Positions 27,353-36,657 are shown, counted from the first letter of the stretch. The stretch is DNA of 64,000 nt from Flavobacterium ichthyis (GCF_009915155.1 NZ_JAABLM010000001.1:186001-250000); one strand, 5' to 3'. Program-made: numbers and translations. Notes: generated by a model from the sequence alone, not told the origin.

Positions 27353-28435
27353 TTACCGGTTGAAGGAGATTTTCTTTCCTACGTTTAAGCCGCTATTTTT
27401 GGCGAGAACGCCACACATGTGGAAGAGCATTCTGGCACCAACGTTTCCGTCCCAATCGTCGTCTCCGGGGGCGACTTCTACGAGGTCGAAACCAATGATT
27501 TCTTTTCCGCTGTCGGCTAATTTGCTGAGTAAATACGCTGCTTGCTCAAACGAAAATCCGCCTGGAACGGGCGTTCCCGTGTTGGGGCAATACCAAGGAT
27601 ACATGCCGTCGATATCGAAACTGATGACTACTTTTTGCGGAAGCGACGCAATAATTTTTTCGCATTGTTGTGCCCAAGTTGTGCCGGTAAAAGTTTCGGC
27701 TTTGAGGTCCATATCGGTGTGAACTAAAACGCGGTCTTTCAAAGCGACTTCCACTTCTTGCTCGCAAAAATCACGGATTCCGACTTGTACAATTTTGCTA
27801 ATTTGCGGAATTTTTAATGCGTTGTACATGATTGAAGCGTGAGAATAGGTGAAGCCTTCGTAGGCGATACGCAAATCCATGTGGGCATCGAGGTGCAAGA
27901 TTCCGAAATTTTCGTGTTGTGTTGCCAATGCTTCGTAGTAACCCAATGGCGTGGAATGATCGCCTCCGAGAAGTACCACTTTCTTGCCTTTTTTGGTCCA
28001 ATGCAACACGCGTTCTTTGACTTGATTGTGGAGTTCGCGACATATTTTGTTGATTTTGTCCAAATCCGCTTGTAAGGCAGGATGACTTTCAATCACTTCG
28101 CCACTTTCAAGGGCTTCGATGATGGGTTGTGCTAAACCTTTGTATTTCTCGCTGTCGGATTTCCACTTGTCGGTTTGTTCGTTTAAATCCAAATAGATTC
28201 CCAACTTCCAAAGCTCTGGAAATTCTTGGTGGTGCAAATCGACTTGAAAAGATGCGTCGAGTATGGCTTCTGGACCTGATGAAGCCCCAGCTCCGTAACT
28301 CACGGTTACTTCCCATGGCACGGGAATGATGATGATTTCACTTTCTTCGGCGGTAAACGGAAGTCCGAAAATGCTTTGGTCTGCAAGACCTGGTTGCGAC
28401 GGATCGAATGAATTTATTTTTTCTTGTTTGGTCAT
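27353..28435 (-). CDS. Arginase/agmatinase/formiminoglutamase-family hydrolase
   Basis: These dimanganese enzymes hydrolyse a guanidino group to urea or a related product. The 360-residue protein retains all six expected metal ligands: His160 in GGDHS, Asp183/His185/Asp187 in LHLDAHMDLR, and Asp274/Asp276 in SFDIDGMYP. The family's usual DP after this last motif is YP here (Tyr279), next to the substrate loop TGTPVPGG. It is longer than typical arginase (about 300), with an N-terminal extension. Agmatinase-type annotation is common for such flavobacterial proteins, but the substrate cannot be fixed from sequence. A terminator follows. Confidence 0.85.
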   Translation of the reverse strand: MTKQEKINSFDPSQPGLADQSIFGLPFTAEESEIIIIPVPWEVTVSYGAGASSGPEAILDASFQVDLHHQEFPELWKLGIYLDLNEQTDKWKSDSEKYKGLAQPIIEALESGEVIESHPALQADLDKINKICRELHNQVKERVLHWTKKGKKVVLLGGDHSTPLGYYEALATQHENFGILHLDAHMDLRIAYEGFTYSHASIMYNALKIPQISKIVQVGIRDFCEQEVEVALKDRVLVHTDMDLKAETFTGTTWAQQCEKIIASLPQKVVISFDIDGMYPWYCPNTGTPVPGGFSFEQAAYLLSKLADSGKEIIGFDLVEVAPGDDDWDGNVGARMLFHMCGVLAKNSGLNVGKKISFNR

Positions 28436-28444
28436 TGTTGATTT

Positions 28445-28483
28445 TTTACGCGGATTTTAGCGGATGACGCAGGTTTACGCGGA
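28445..28483. repeat. Short GCGGA direct repeats
   Basis: TTTACGCGGA occurs at 28445-28454 and 28474-28483, with the related AGCGGATG and ACGCAGG between them. This cluster lies in the 97-bp gap between kynU and the arginase-family gene and is not coding. Confidence 0.5.
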
Positions 28484-28513
28484 ATTATTTATTTTTTTTA
28501 TAATCTCAATCTA

Positions 28514-28545
28514 TGAATTTCCCCTTTGGGGGTTAGGGGGCTTGA
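28514..28545 (-). repeat. C/G-rich end-of-gene motif overlapping the kynU stop
   Basis: On the minus strand GCCCCCTAACCCCCAAAGGGG contains the TAA stop codon of kynU and then a short CCCC-AAA-GGGG dyad. It contrasts strongly with the AT-rich surroundings. A very similar motif is frequent at gene ends in Bacteroidota, as far as I recall. Confidence 0.5.
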
Positions 28546-29810
28546 ATCCCAGCTTTTAGTATTTGTCCGAATTCGTACATGTCTTCAAAAGAACAATAAA
28601 ACGGAACGGGTGCCAATCGGATTACGTTGGGTTCGCGCCAATCGGTAATCACGCCGTTTTTCATGAGATAATCAAATAATTCTCTGCCTTCGCCATGAAG
28701 AAAAACGGAAAGTTGACTGGCTCTTTCTTCTTGATTTTTTGGGGTAATTATCTCAAATGTACTCTCTACTTCTTTGTCGATTTCGTGTAAAATAAATTCG
28801 AGGTAAGCCGTGATTTGGTTTCTTTTTTCGATTAAGGCATTCATTCCAACTTCGTCAAACATTTCTACCGAAGCCAAATATGGTGCTAAAGTCAATACCG
28901 GAAGGTTACTGATTTGCCATCCGTTTGCGCCTTTTTCCGGAGAAAATTTTGGTTCCATTAAAAATCTTCTTTCTTTGTTTTGACCCCACCAACCTGAAAA
29001 ACGGTTGAGTTCGTAATTGTCATGGTGAATTTCGTGAATGAAACAACCCGAAGCATTTCCTGGTCCGGAATTCATGTATTTGTAGCTACACCAAGCGGCA
29101 AAATCTACTTCCCAATCGTGTAAGTCGAGTTTGATATTTCCGGCGGCATGAGCTAAATCCCAACCGACATAAGCGCCAACTTTGTGACCTGCTTCAGTTA
29201 TTTTTTTGATATCAAAAACCTGTCCGGTGTAATAATTAACGCCACCGATTAAAACTAACGCCAATTCCTCACCTATTTCTTCGATTTTTGCTAAAATATC
29301 TTCTAAACGAATGTTATGTTCGCCTTCTCGACGGTGAATTTCTACAATGGCATCATCTGGATTGAAGCCATGGAATTTTACCTGACTTTCAAACATGTAT
29401 TGGTCTGACGGAAAGGCTTTTGATTCACACAAAATTTTATATTTTTTTTCGGTAGGACGGTAAAACGAAACCATCAATAAGTGTAAGTTGACCGTTAAGG
29501 TATTCATCACCGTGACTTCACTTGGCAACGCGCCTACAATTTTACTCAGCGGTTCTGCAAATCTTTCGTGATAATCCCACCAAGGTTTTTCGGCATAAAA
29601 ATGACCTTCTACGGCGAGTTTTGCCCAATCGTCCATGACTTCATCGATGTAAGCTTTGGTTCTTTTGGGTTGTAATCCAAGGGAATTTCCGGTGAAATAA
29701 ATAACTTTTCTTCCGTTAACTTGCGGAAAAATAAATTCATTTTTATAATGGTGTAATTTGTCTTGAGCGTCGAGTTGTTGCGCAAATTCTCTGGTATTTT
29801 GAAAATCCAT
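28533..29810 (-). CDS. kynU: Kynureninase
   Basis: Kynureninase is a PLP enzyme that cleaves kynurenine (or 3-hydroxykynurenine) to anthranilate (or 3-hydroxyanthranilate) and alanine in tryptophan catabolism. The 425-residue protein has the N-terminal YFTGNSLGLQPKRTKAYIDE and the phosphate and PLP region AAWCSYKYMNSGPGNASGCF, where the Lys of SYKY binds PLP. FSGWWGQNKERRFLMEPKFS is also diagnostic. I chose the ATG at 29810 over 29861, since the extra 17 residues are not family-like. The last codons lie in a C/G-rich repeated motif. No other kynurenine genes are adjacent. Confidence 0.95.
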   Translation of the reverse strand: MDFQNTREFAQQLDAQDKLHHYKNEFIFPQVNGRKVIYFTGNSLGLQPKRTKAYIDEVMDDWAKLAVEGHFYAEKPWWDYHERFAEPLSKIVGALPSEVTVMNTLTVNLHLLMVSFYRPTEKKYKILCESKAFPSDQYMFESQVKFHGFNPDDAIVEIHRREGEHNIRLEDILAKIEEIGEELALVLIGGVNYYTGQVFDIKKITEAGHKVGAYVGWDLAHAAGNIKLDLHDWEVDFAAWCSYKYMNSGPGNASGCFIHEIHHDNYELNRFSGWWGQNKERRFLMEPKFSPEKGANGWQISNLPVLTLAPYLASVEMFDEVGMNALIEKRNQITAYLEFILHEIDKEVESTFEIITPKNQEERASQLSVFLHGEGRELFDYLMKNGVITDWREPNVIRLAPVPFYCSFEDMYEFGQILKAGIQAP

Positions 29811-29909
29811 CAGTAGGTTTTTAAAATTTTTTAGTTCGTAAAAATAGCAAAAAAGATGCAATTTGCCTTTCGGCGAAAGCCAGAAAAAACAAAATTATGA
29901 GCATAAAAA

Positions 29910-29933
29910 AATCCCGAATTTGCAAACGGGATT
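29910..29933 (-). terminator. Intrinsic terminator of queA
   Basis: A 7-bp stem AATCCCG (29910-29916) with CGGGATT (29927-29933) is followed on the minus strand by seven T. It lies 24 nt after the queA stop. Confidence 0.85.
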
Positions 29934-29956
29934 CTTGTGAACTTATCTTTTATCAA

Positions 29957-31006
29957 TTAGATGATAAGCATTGCATCACCATAACTGTAAAATTTATAAC
30001 CTTCTTTGATAGCTTCTTCATAAGCTTTTTTCATCAAATCATGACCTGTAAAAGCAGAAATCATCATCAACAAAGTAGATTTTGGCGTATGAAAATTGGT
30101 AATCATACAATCTGCAATGCTGAAATCGTACGGTGGAAAAATAAATTTGTTGGTCCAACCATCGTAAGGATTTAAAGTTTTTGCTGAGGAAACTGAACTT
30201 TCGATGGCTCTCATAGTTGTGGTTCCTACGGCACAAACTCTTTTTTTATTGGCAATCGCTTTGTTAACAGTGTTACAAGCTTCTGGAGTGATTTTTAATT
30301 CTTCGGAATCCATTTTGTGCTTAGAAAGATCTTCCACCTCAACAGGATTAAACGTTCCCAAACCTACGTGAAGCGTTACTTCGGCAAAATCCACTCCTTT
30401 AATTTCCAATCTTTTCAACAAATGTTTTGAGAAATGCAAACCTGCAGTTGGAGCCGCAACAGCACCTTCTTCTTTAGCATAAATCGTTTGGTAACGTTCA
30501 GCATCTTCGGGAGTTACCTCGCGGTTGATGTATTTTGGGATTGGGGTTTCCCCAAGTTCGGTTAATTTATTTCTGAATTCTTCGTAAGAACCATCGTACA
30601 AAAATCTCAAAGTTCTTCCGCGCGAAGTGGTGTTATCAATAACTTCAGCCACCAGCGAATCATCATCTCCAAAATATAATTTGTTACCAATACGAATTTT
30701 ACGAGCCGGATCTACCAAAACATCCCAAAGACGTTGTTCAGAATTTAACTCGCGAAGTAAAAAAACTTCGATTCTGGCTCCGGTTTTTTCTTTGTTTCCG
30801 TACAAACGCGCCGGAAAAACTTTAGTATTGTTCAAAATCATCACATCACCTTCGTCGAAATAATCAATTAAATCTTTGAACATCTTGTGTTCAATAGTAT
30901 TGGCTTTTCTATTGACTACCATCAATCTCGATTCATCACGGTTTTCTGCAGGGAATTCTGCTAAAAGTTCCTTCGGAAGGTTAAAATTGAAATTTGATAA
31001 CTTCAT
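29957..31006 (-). CDS. queA: S-adenosylmethionine:tRNA ribosyltransferase-isomerase QueA
   Basis: QueA transfers and rearranges the ribosyl part of SAM onto 7-aminomethyl-deazaguanine in tRNA, making epoxyqueuosine. The 349-residue protein shows [57 protein letters not shown] and [18 protein letters not shown], all diagnostic. Length is normal. It has its own promoter (31057-31088) and terminator, so it is a single-gene unit. Confidence 0.97.
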   Translation of the reverse strand: MKLSNFNFNLPKELLAEFPAENRDESRLMVVNRKANTIEHKMFKDLIDYFDEGDVMILNNTKVFPARLYGNKEKTGARIEVFLLRELNSEQRLWDVLVDPARKIRIGNKLYFGDDDSLVAEVIDNTTSRGRTLRFLYDGSYEEFRNKLTELGETPIPKYINREVTPEDAERYQTIYAKEEGAVAAPTAGLHFSKHLLKRLEIKGVDFAEVTLHVGLGTFNPVEVEDLSKHKMDSEELKITPEACNTVNKAIANKKRVCAVGTTTMRAIESSVSSAKTLNPYDGWTNKFIFPPYDFSIADCMITNFHTPKSTLLMMISAFTGHDLMKKAYEEAIKEGYKFYSYGDAMLII

Positions 31007-31014
31007 TATTTTTT

Positions 31015-31035
31015 GTTTAGAGTTTAAAGTTCAAA
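31015..31035. repeat. Three 7-bp repeats in the queA leader
   Basis: GTTTAGA, GTTTAAA and GTTCAAA follow each other without gaps (31015-31035), between the queA promoter and its ATG. Confidence 0.5.
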
Positions 31036-31056
31036 CGCTTTCTATTCAAACGCCTG

Positions 31057-31088
31057 CAAATATACGATTGCCAAATAGGGGTTGTCAA
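31057..31088 (-). promoter_or_regulatory. Promoter of queA
   Basis: On the minus strand TTG (31086-31088) is followed after 21 nt by TATATTTG (31057-31064). The start site would give a leader of about 45 nt. Confidence 0.7.
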
Positions 31089-31142
31089 GTGTTTTAGAGT
31101 TTATTTTGAAGAAAGCAGGATTGGCGCAATTTGCCAAAGAAA

Positions 31143-32435
31143 TTATGGTGGAAATTTTTCAATTTTAAATCCGATTTTTTGCAAATCTTCCCAAAATGTA
31201 GGATATGATTTTGATACTACTTCAGCTTCTTCAATGATGATAGGTGTTTTTATTGCCAAAGGTGCAAAAGCCATTGCCATTCGATGATCTTGATAGGTTT
31301 TTATAGCAATATTTTCGTTGATTTTATTCGAAATTTCTAAAATTAAACTATCATCTGTAACTGAAATATGGGCTCCTAATTTTGTCAATTCGTTTCTTAA
31401 GGCTTCTAATCTGTCGGTTTCTTTGATTTTTAGGGTGTGTAATCCGGTGAAATGACAAGAAACCCCGAGTCCGAAACAAGTAACCGCAATGGTTTGTGCA
31501 ATATCAGGTGACGATTTTAGATTTATAATTTTTGATTTAGGATATTCTGAATGGGTTTTTTTAATTGAAATTGAATTTTCTGAAAAAATAGTTTCTACGC
31601 CAAAATCTTGATAAATTTCCGTTACAACCGCGTCACCTTGAAGGCTATTTTTTTTATAATTTGAAAGTGTGATTTGTGCGCCAATGTTTGATAGTGCTAC
31701 AATTGAATAAAAATAAGACGCCGAAGACCAATCGGATTCTACAGTTAGGAGATTGGAGTTTGGAGTTTTGAGTTTTGAGTTTTGAGTTTGGAATTTGGAA
31801 TTTGTAAATTGGAATTTCTTTACCTTTATTATATTTCTTTCAAAAGACGTTTCTACGCCAATTTCGTTAAGCAATGCCAAAGTCATTTGAATGTACGGAA
31901 CAGAAGTGATTTCGCCTTCGAGTATTAATTCTAAACCGTTCTCCAGTTTTGGAGCGATAAGCAACAATGCCGAAATATATTGACTGCTGATGTTGGCGGC
32001 AAGCGTTACTTTATTTTTTTTTAAATTTTTTCCGATGATTTTCAAGGGCGGATAACCTTCCTGGTTTTCATAAAAAATCGCAGCACCAAGTTCCCGGAGT
32101 GCTTCGACCAAAATTTTTATGGGCCGTTCCTGCATTCTTTTGGAACCGTTTAAAATCACTTCACAATTTTCTTGAATCGCAAAAAAAGCAGTCAGAAATC
32201 GCATGGCGGTTCCGGCGTGATGCACGTTTATTTGGATAGGATTTTTTGGGTTTTGTGTAGAATTTTTTATTGCCTCCAACATCACTTCGCTATCATCGGA
32301 ATTAGAAATTTTTTCGATTTGAAAGTTTGGAAACAATGCCTGAAGCAATAATAATCTATTGGTTTCGGATTTACTTCCCGTGATGGTTAGCGATGCATTT
32401 GAAATAATTTGCGATTTGGATAAGCGAATGTTCAT
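31143..32435 (-). CDS. aroA: 3-phosphoshikimate 1-carboxyvinyltransferase (EPSP synthase) with a repeat-encoded insert
   Basis: AroA condenses shikimate-3-phosphate with phosphoenolpyruvate in aromatic amino acid synthesis. The 430-residue protein has ITGSKSETNRLLLLQAL at the N-terminus, HHAGTAMRFLTAFFA, VESDWSSASYFY and KIKETDRLEALRNELTKLGA. I chose the ATG at 32435 over the TTG at 32441. Between residues FQF and TVESDW, about 20 residues (TNSKFQTQNSKLKTPNSN) are encoded by nine heptamers at 31752-31814. They fall in a loop, and frame and key motifs are intact, so the enzyme is probably active. A terminator precedes it. Confidence 0.95.
   Translation of the reverse strand: MNIRLSKSQIISNASLTITGSKSETNRLLLLQALFPNFQIEKISNSDDSEVMLEAIKNSTQNPKNPIQINVHHAGTAMRFLTAFFAIQENCEVILNGSKRMQERPIKILVEALRELGAAIFYENQEGYPPLKIIGKNLKKNKVTLAANISSQYISALLLIAPKLENGLELILEGEITSVPYIQMTLALLNEIGVETSFERNIIKVKKFQFTNSKFQTQNSKLKTPNSNLLTVESDWSSASYFYSIVALSNIGAQITLSNYKKNSLQGDAVVTEIYQDFGVETIFSENSISIKKTHSEYPKSKIINLKSSPDIAQTIAVTCFGLGVSCHFTGLHTLKIKETDRLEALRNELTKLGAHISVTDDSLILEISNKINENIAIKTYQDHRMAMAFAPLAIKTPIIIEEAEVVSKSYPTFWEDLQKIGFKIEKFPP
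31752..31814. repeat. Nine tandem 7-bp repeats inside aroA
   Basis: Plus-strand units are ATTGGAG, TTTGGAG, TTTTGAG three times, TTTGGAA twice, TTTGTAA and ATTGGAA, without gaps. The total of 63 bp is divisible by three, so the aroA frame is kept and about 21 residues with a 7-residue period are added. Units of similar type occur at intergenic sites in this window. Confidence 0.85.
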
Positions 32436-32448
32436 GCCCAAAAATAAA

Positions 32449-32476
32449 AAAAGCGTTGCAAGACCGCAACGCTTTT
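32449..32476 (-). terminator. Intrinsic terminator after the MazG gene
   Basis: An 11-bp stem AAAAGCGTTGC (32449-32459) with GCAACGCTTTT (32466-32476) and a 6-nt loop is followed by T on the minus strand. It lies between the MazG stop and the aroA start, so aroA may need a separate promoter or readthrough. Confidence 0.88.
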
Positions 32477-32481
32477 AAAAA

Positions 32482-32808
32482 TTATTTGAGTTTTTCGTTA
32501 TTGTGATGCCGATCGTGATCACGTTTGGTTTTCAAGTCCATTTTTTTATTGAAAGCTTCCTGCAAGTCAACACCCGTTTGGTTTGCCAAACATAAAACAA
32601 CAAAAACTACATCGGCTAGTTCTTCGCCTAAATCTTTATTTTTATCCGATTCTTTTTCTGATTGTTCGCCATATCTTCGGGCGATAATTCGCGCCACCTC
32701 ACCTACTTCTTCGGTAAGTTGTGCCATATTTGTCAATTCATTAAAATAACGAACTCCGTGATTTTTAATCCAATTATCAACTGCTAATTGTGCATTTTTT
32801 ATTTCCAT
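32482..32808 (-). CDS. MazG-like nucleotide pyrophosphohydrolase
   Basis: MazG-type enzymes hydrolyse nucleoside triphosphates to monophosphates, often in house-cleaning. The 108-residue protein has the metal-binding pattern: LTEEVGE (Glu33, Glu34, Glu37) and, after a short loop, GEELADVVF (Glu62, Glu63, Asp66). A histidine-rich tail (RDHDRHHNN) is unusual. It starts 1 nt after the DUF3857 gene's stop region and ends at a terminator. The true nucleotide substrate is unknown. Confidence 0.88.
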   Translation of the reverse strand: MEIKNAQLAVDNWIKNHGVRYFNELTNMAQLTEEVGEVARIIARRYGEQSEKESDKNKDLGEELADVVFVVLCLANQTGVDLQEAFNKKMDLKTKRDHDRHHNNEKLK

Positions 32809-32809
32809 G

Positions 32810-34753
32810 TTAAACGCGCTTTAATACTACTTTTTCATTTTGTTTTTCAATCATTGCCTTGTAAAAATCCTTCAATGTTGGGTAATAATCTGGTGCGATA
32901 TTGTACAAATTGATGTCAAAAGACACTGATAATTGAATGGTATTATTATTTTGGGAAATATTGTAAGTATAACTTCCGATATTATTTTCCATTGAAATAA
33001 CAATTGGTTTTGGCAAGGATTCGATTACATAACCATCCGGAACATTGATGGTAAATTGATAACGATCATTAAACGGGAACGGATATTCTACCGGAAATTC
33101 ACGAACTTCTTGTTTAAAAGGATTTTCATTTTGGTAAAATTGTAACATAGGTGTAAAATAAATTTTGTCTCCAATAATATCTGCTGATGCCGAACGTGTA
33201 AAATCAAACGTTTCAATCATCGGTTTTGCAAGTTCCTTTTCGTTAGTCGTTGTATGTTCATTCACTTCGCTGTTGGCCAATCTTTTTTCAAGTCCTTCTA
33301 AATAAGATTCTTTGGCCATTTTTGAAAAATGTTCTCTGAACAAAAAAGCATTGTAATCAAAATATTGTCTTCTCATTTTTCCGTTTAAGGTTCCTTCTTT
33401 GTCAAGTGAAGCCAAAACAGTAACCACTTCTTTAGAATTAAAATGAGGCATCAATTCAATTTCCACCGACGTTTTATTTGGACGAATTAAACGGCCTATC
33501 CAGTTTAAGGCTCTCAGCGGCAAAATATTTGGCATTGTATTTTTGGAAGTCGCATCTAACAAAACTCTGGTTTCGGCATCTAAATCTACTGCAGCAATGA
33601 CGTAATTATAAGCCGTTCTGTTAGGGAAAAGCGCCACTCCATTAGATCGTGTACTTACCAAAACAGGATTAGCATCGAGTTCTGCATAGCGTAACATTGC
33701 TGTTAACATCAAATTAATTTCGGCTACATTTCCGGTTTTTTCATTGTACGCTTTTTTCACGCCTTTATCGCAATAGTAGCCAAATTTATCATTAAAAGTC
33801 ATGCGCGATTTTACATAATTAAACACCACCATCATTTTTTCTTGGCGCGAACTTACATTCTGGATTAATGGTGCCAAATCTTTTTCGAAATAAGATTTAT
33901 AATCTAATTCGTTACCAAAATCTTTATCTTCATAAATGGTTTTTACAACCGAAGGCCAATCGGTCGAAAAATTTTCGGTCATGCCACCCGGACTTGTGTA
34001 AGACGCCAATTCATAATTGATTATCGAGGTATAATTATCAAGATTATTCACATAATTTTCATCTTTTAACGCTTTCACATTTTCTGCGGTGTAAATTACT
34101 TTCGATTCGTTAAATCTTTTCGAAGGTTCTTGAACAACGGTTTCCGTTCCAGCTTTTACATCGGCATAACCTCTTAAAAATCTCGAATAAATAAAATATT
34201 GCGGAATATTAACCTGCAACTGCACGGAGTTTACCGGAATGTAGTGCTGGAATCTAAATTCTGGCAAAGCCACAAAATACGGCGTTTTTAGCGTGTAACT
34301 ATATTCAATAATAGAGCCTTCTTTTACATTTGGCAAGGCGATTTTTTTAATAGAATAATTTCCGTTTACCACTTCTTTAAATTCTCCGTCGCTTTTAAGT
34401 TTGGTTTTTTCGACCTTACCGTTTACCAAATTATATGTTGCAGCATCATCAAAGTAAAGCCGAACTTGTTTTCCGCCGGTATAATAAGGAACTTCTTCGG
34501 TTGCATATTCGTAACCTTCTTTTTTATAAATTTTGATTTTTTTCTTTATTTCTTGAACAAAAATCCAAGCACCTTCACCATTTACCTCAAAATAATACCT
34601 TCCGGACTTGAAGAGATAAGCTGCCGCTGCCGAAGTATCTTTTGGATGTTGGGTTTCTTTTAATTCGTCTTCGGAAACTTTTCCAAATTCCATTTTTTGC
34701 CCAAAAACCTGTATTGCGCCAAAAATCAAAACAAGGCTTAAAATTTTTTTCAT
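32810..34753 (-). CDS. DUF3857 transglutaminase-like exported protein lacking the catalytic cysteine
   Basis: The 647-residue protein has a signal peptide (residues 1-18), an N-terminal DUF3857 beta domain and a central transglutaminase-like fold. At the position where the active-site Cys is expected it has GNVAEINLMLTAML (Val343), and the later His position reads AYNYVIA (Asn383); only LLDATS with Asp400 remains. It is therefore probably not a catalytic transglutaminase. A C-terminal beta domain follows. It is 17 nt after its paralogue, which keeps Cys and His, and the two likely act together in the periplasm. Confidence 0.82.
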   Translation of the reverse strand: MKKILSLVLIFGAIQVFGQKMEFGKVSEDELKETQHPKDTSAAAAYLFKSGRYYFEVNGEGAWIFVQEIKKKIKIYKKEGYEYATEEVPYYTGGKQVRLYFDDAATYNLVNGKVEKTKLKSDGEFKEVVNGNYSIKKIALPNVKEGSIIEYSYTLKTPYFVALPEFRFQHYIPVNSVQLQVNIPQYFIYSRFLRGYADVKAGTETVVQEPSKRFNESKVIYTAENVKALKDENYVNNLDNYTSIINYELASYTSPGGMTENFSTDWPSVVKTIYEDKDFGNELDYKSYFEKDLAPLIQNVSSRQEKMMVVFNYVKSRMTFNDKFGYYCDKGVKKAYNEKTGNVAEINLMLTAMLRYAELDANPVLVSTRSNGVALFPNRTAYNYVIAAVDLDAETRVLLDATSKNTMPNILPLRALNWIGRLIRPNKTSVEIELMPHFNSKEVVTVLASLDKEGTLNGKMRRQYFDYNAFLFREHFSKMAKESYLEGLEKRLANSEVNEHTTTNEKELAKPMIETFDFTRSASADIIGDKIYFTPMLQFYQNENPFKQEVREFPVEYPFPFNDRYQFTINVPDGYVIESLPKPIVISMENNIGSYTYNISQNNNTIQLSVSFDINLYNIAPDYYPTLKDFYKAMIEKQNEKVVLKRV

Positions 34754-34770
34754 GTTCTATGTTATTTGAA

Positions 34771-36657
34771 TTATTGGTTTTTAATCAAAACAATTTTGGC
34801 ATTGTCATTACGAGCAATTTGCTCACGGAATTTTCTAAAATTTTCATACTCGCTTTTATCATACTTACCCGCGTTAGATACATAAGTACGTTTGTAAATT
34901 AGTTTCGTCGGACTTACCAAATTAAATTCGGCAATGTAATGACCGAAATGATCTTTAAGATCTACATTATCAGGTTTGGCTTCTACAGTATAACCTTGCG
35001 GAATTTCGATGGTAATTTCATCATAATCCTTAAAACCACGCGACAATTCAAATGGGTTGTTTCGGGTTCTGTATCGCTGCGGAATTTCTCTAAGTTTATT
35101 AAAAGCATTGACCGGAATCAACATTCTTCCGCCAACATTATCGGCATATTTCACGGCTTCTAACTGAAGGTCTTCCACATATTCTACCTCATTTTTATTG
35201 TTTACAAAATTTGTTTTTTGGATGTTTAAATTATTAATGTTACGAAAGTAACTTTTGTAAAAACTCATCACATCGTCATTGCTTTTCAACTCATTTCCTG
35301 CTTTGTTATCGTACTGGGTTCCGCGAGATTTAATGTTTACTTCACCTCTAAAATTTCCTTCCGGCGAAACGCTGAAATTTCCCGTAGATATTTGAGTATT
35401 TTCCAAAGTAATGTACTCATGGGTTCTCACAATTTGTCCGCCATCAGGTTTTACCAAAAGCGCCAAACGGTTGTCAGTAAAATCACCTTGATACCCAAAC
35501 GGATTGGTTTGACTCGTGCATTCTAACCAATAAATTTTATCGTTTACTGGCAAAGCCAATATCGCATGATTGCCTTGCATAGAAACAAAATTTTCCTGCA
35601 AATCACGTCTTTGTCCACCATAAATTACGGTGTAATACGAAGGAACACCTACAACTTTCAGAAGCGCACGCGTGTAATTGCTCAACGCTTTACAATCACC
35701 ATAACCCAAACGATCCACGTCTTTTGCCAGCATGGGTTTCCAACCGCCAATTCCCAATTGAATACTGATATATCGTGTTTTTGATTGCACAAAATCGTAA
35801 ACAATTCTCGCGATTTTCACAGGATCTTTTTCCTCGCCAACCAAAGTTTTAATTTTTAATTGGGTGTCAACCGTTAGCTCGTCAGTTCCTTCCAATAAAC
35901 TATTATAAACCCACTTCCCAAATTCATCCCATGAAGAAGCGGTGCCATCCACACCCTCTAGATTAAAAGTTGAAAGTCCAAAAAGAACATTAGGTAAGAA
36001 ATTTCTTGGGTTAGGGGAATATTCCTCATTTTTTATTGCAACAAAATTTTCTAAAGAAAACGTAATGCCATTCGAGATTTCTTGTGATGTGACAACGCCA
36101 TCGGTGTTAAAAGCTTTGTACTTAAATCCTAATTCGGGCAAAGCTCTCACGGTAATTTTTGAATTCTCAACACTTTCAAAATAGCTCTTAACCGGAGTCC
36201 AAGCCGGAATAAAAGCGGTATTAGAAGTAGCAATTTCGCTATTAAATACAACTGTAAACGGATAACTGACAGGAGTGTAATCTAAAAAAACCACCTTATT
36301 GTCAGTAATAATTGATCCTTCCGAAATTGATGTTTCTCGAAAATCTTTACGTTTTATTTTTTTAATTTCCGAACCCGAAGCATTGTAAATAATGGCTTCC
36401 ATCGATTTTATTCTCGTGGATTTGTTGTAAAATTCACTCGCGCCAATCAATTCAAGTCCGGCTTCATTAAGCACCGTGACAATTCTTGTTGATTTTATGT
36501 TCATATTTTTGTTTGACGTAACATCAATAAAAACTTCTTCGAATCGAACACAAGCATTAGCGCCGTCTTTCAAATTTTGGGGGATTTCAGCTTGAAAATT
36601 AAACTGAGCTGACATAGTTAAAGAAATAAAAAGGCAAAGACTGATTAATTTTTTCAT
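34771..36657 (-). CDS. DUF3857 transglutaminase-like exported protein
   Basis: The 628-residue protein has a signal peptide (MKKLISLCLFISLTMSAQ), an N-terminal DUF3857 domain (ACVRFEEVFIDVTSNKNMNI) and a transglutaminase-like domain with LGYGDCKALSNYTRALL (Cys322), GNHAILALP (His364) and YWLECTS (Glu379 in place of Asp). A C-terminal beta domain with an ELSRGFKDYDEITIEIPQGY segment follows. A strong promoter (36677-36706) precedes it, and the catalytically degenerate paralogue follows after 17 nt. The substrate is unknown. Protein crosslinking or peptidase activity in the periplasm are family-level possibilities. Confidence 0.85.
   Translation of the reverse strand: MKKLISLCLFISLTMSAQFNFQAEIPQNLKDGANACVRFEEVFIDVTSNKNMNIKSTRIVTVLNEAGLELIGASEFYNKSTRIKSMEAIIYNASGSEIKKIKRKDFRETSISEGSIITDNKVVFLDYTPVSYPFTVVFNSEIATSNTAFIPAWTPVKSYFESVENSKITVRALPELGFKYKAFNTDGVVTSQEISNGITFSLENFVAIKNEEYSPNPRNFLPNVLFGLSTFNLEGVDGTASSWDEFGKWVYNSLLEGTDELTVDTQLKIKTLVGEEKDPVKIARIVYDFVQSKTRYISIQLGIGGWKPMLAKDVDRLGYGDCKALSNYTRALLKVVGVPSYYTVIYGGQRRDLQENFVSMQGNHAILALPVNDKIYWLECTSQTNPFGYQGDFTDNRLALLVKPDGGQIVRTHEYITLENTQISTGNFSVSPEGNFRGEVNIKSRGTQYDNKAGNELKSNDDVMSFYKSYFRNINNLNIQKTNFVNNKNEVEYVEDLQLEAVKYADNVGGRMLIPVNAFNKLREIPQRYRTRNNPFELSRGFKDYDEITIEIPQGYTVEAKPDNVDLKDHFGHYIAEFNLVSPTKLIYKRTYVSNAGKYDKSEYENFRKFREQIARNDNAKIVLIKNQ

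Noticed and set aside
27175..27363. A 62-codon plus-strand ORF in the spacer before the arginase-family gene
   Set aside because: It runs through two perfect dyads and the terminator of the opposite gene, has no promoter or family features, and its composition reflects the repeat element.
27353..28435. Loss of function of the arginase-family enzyme because DP is YP
   Set aside because: The replaced Asp is not one of the six metal ligands, all of which are present, so inactivity is not supported.
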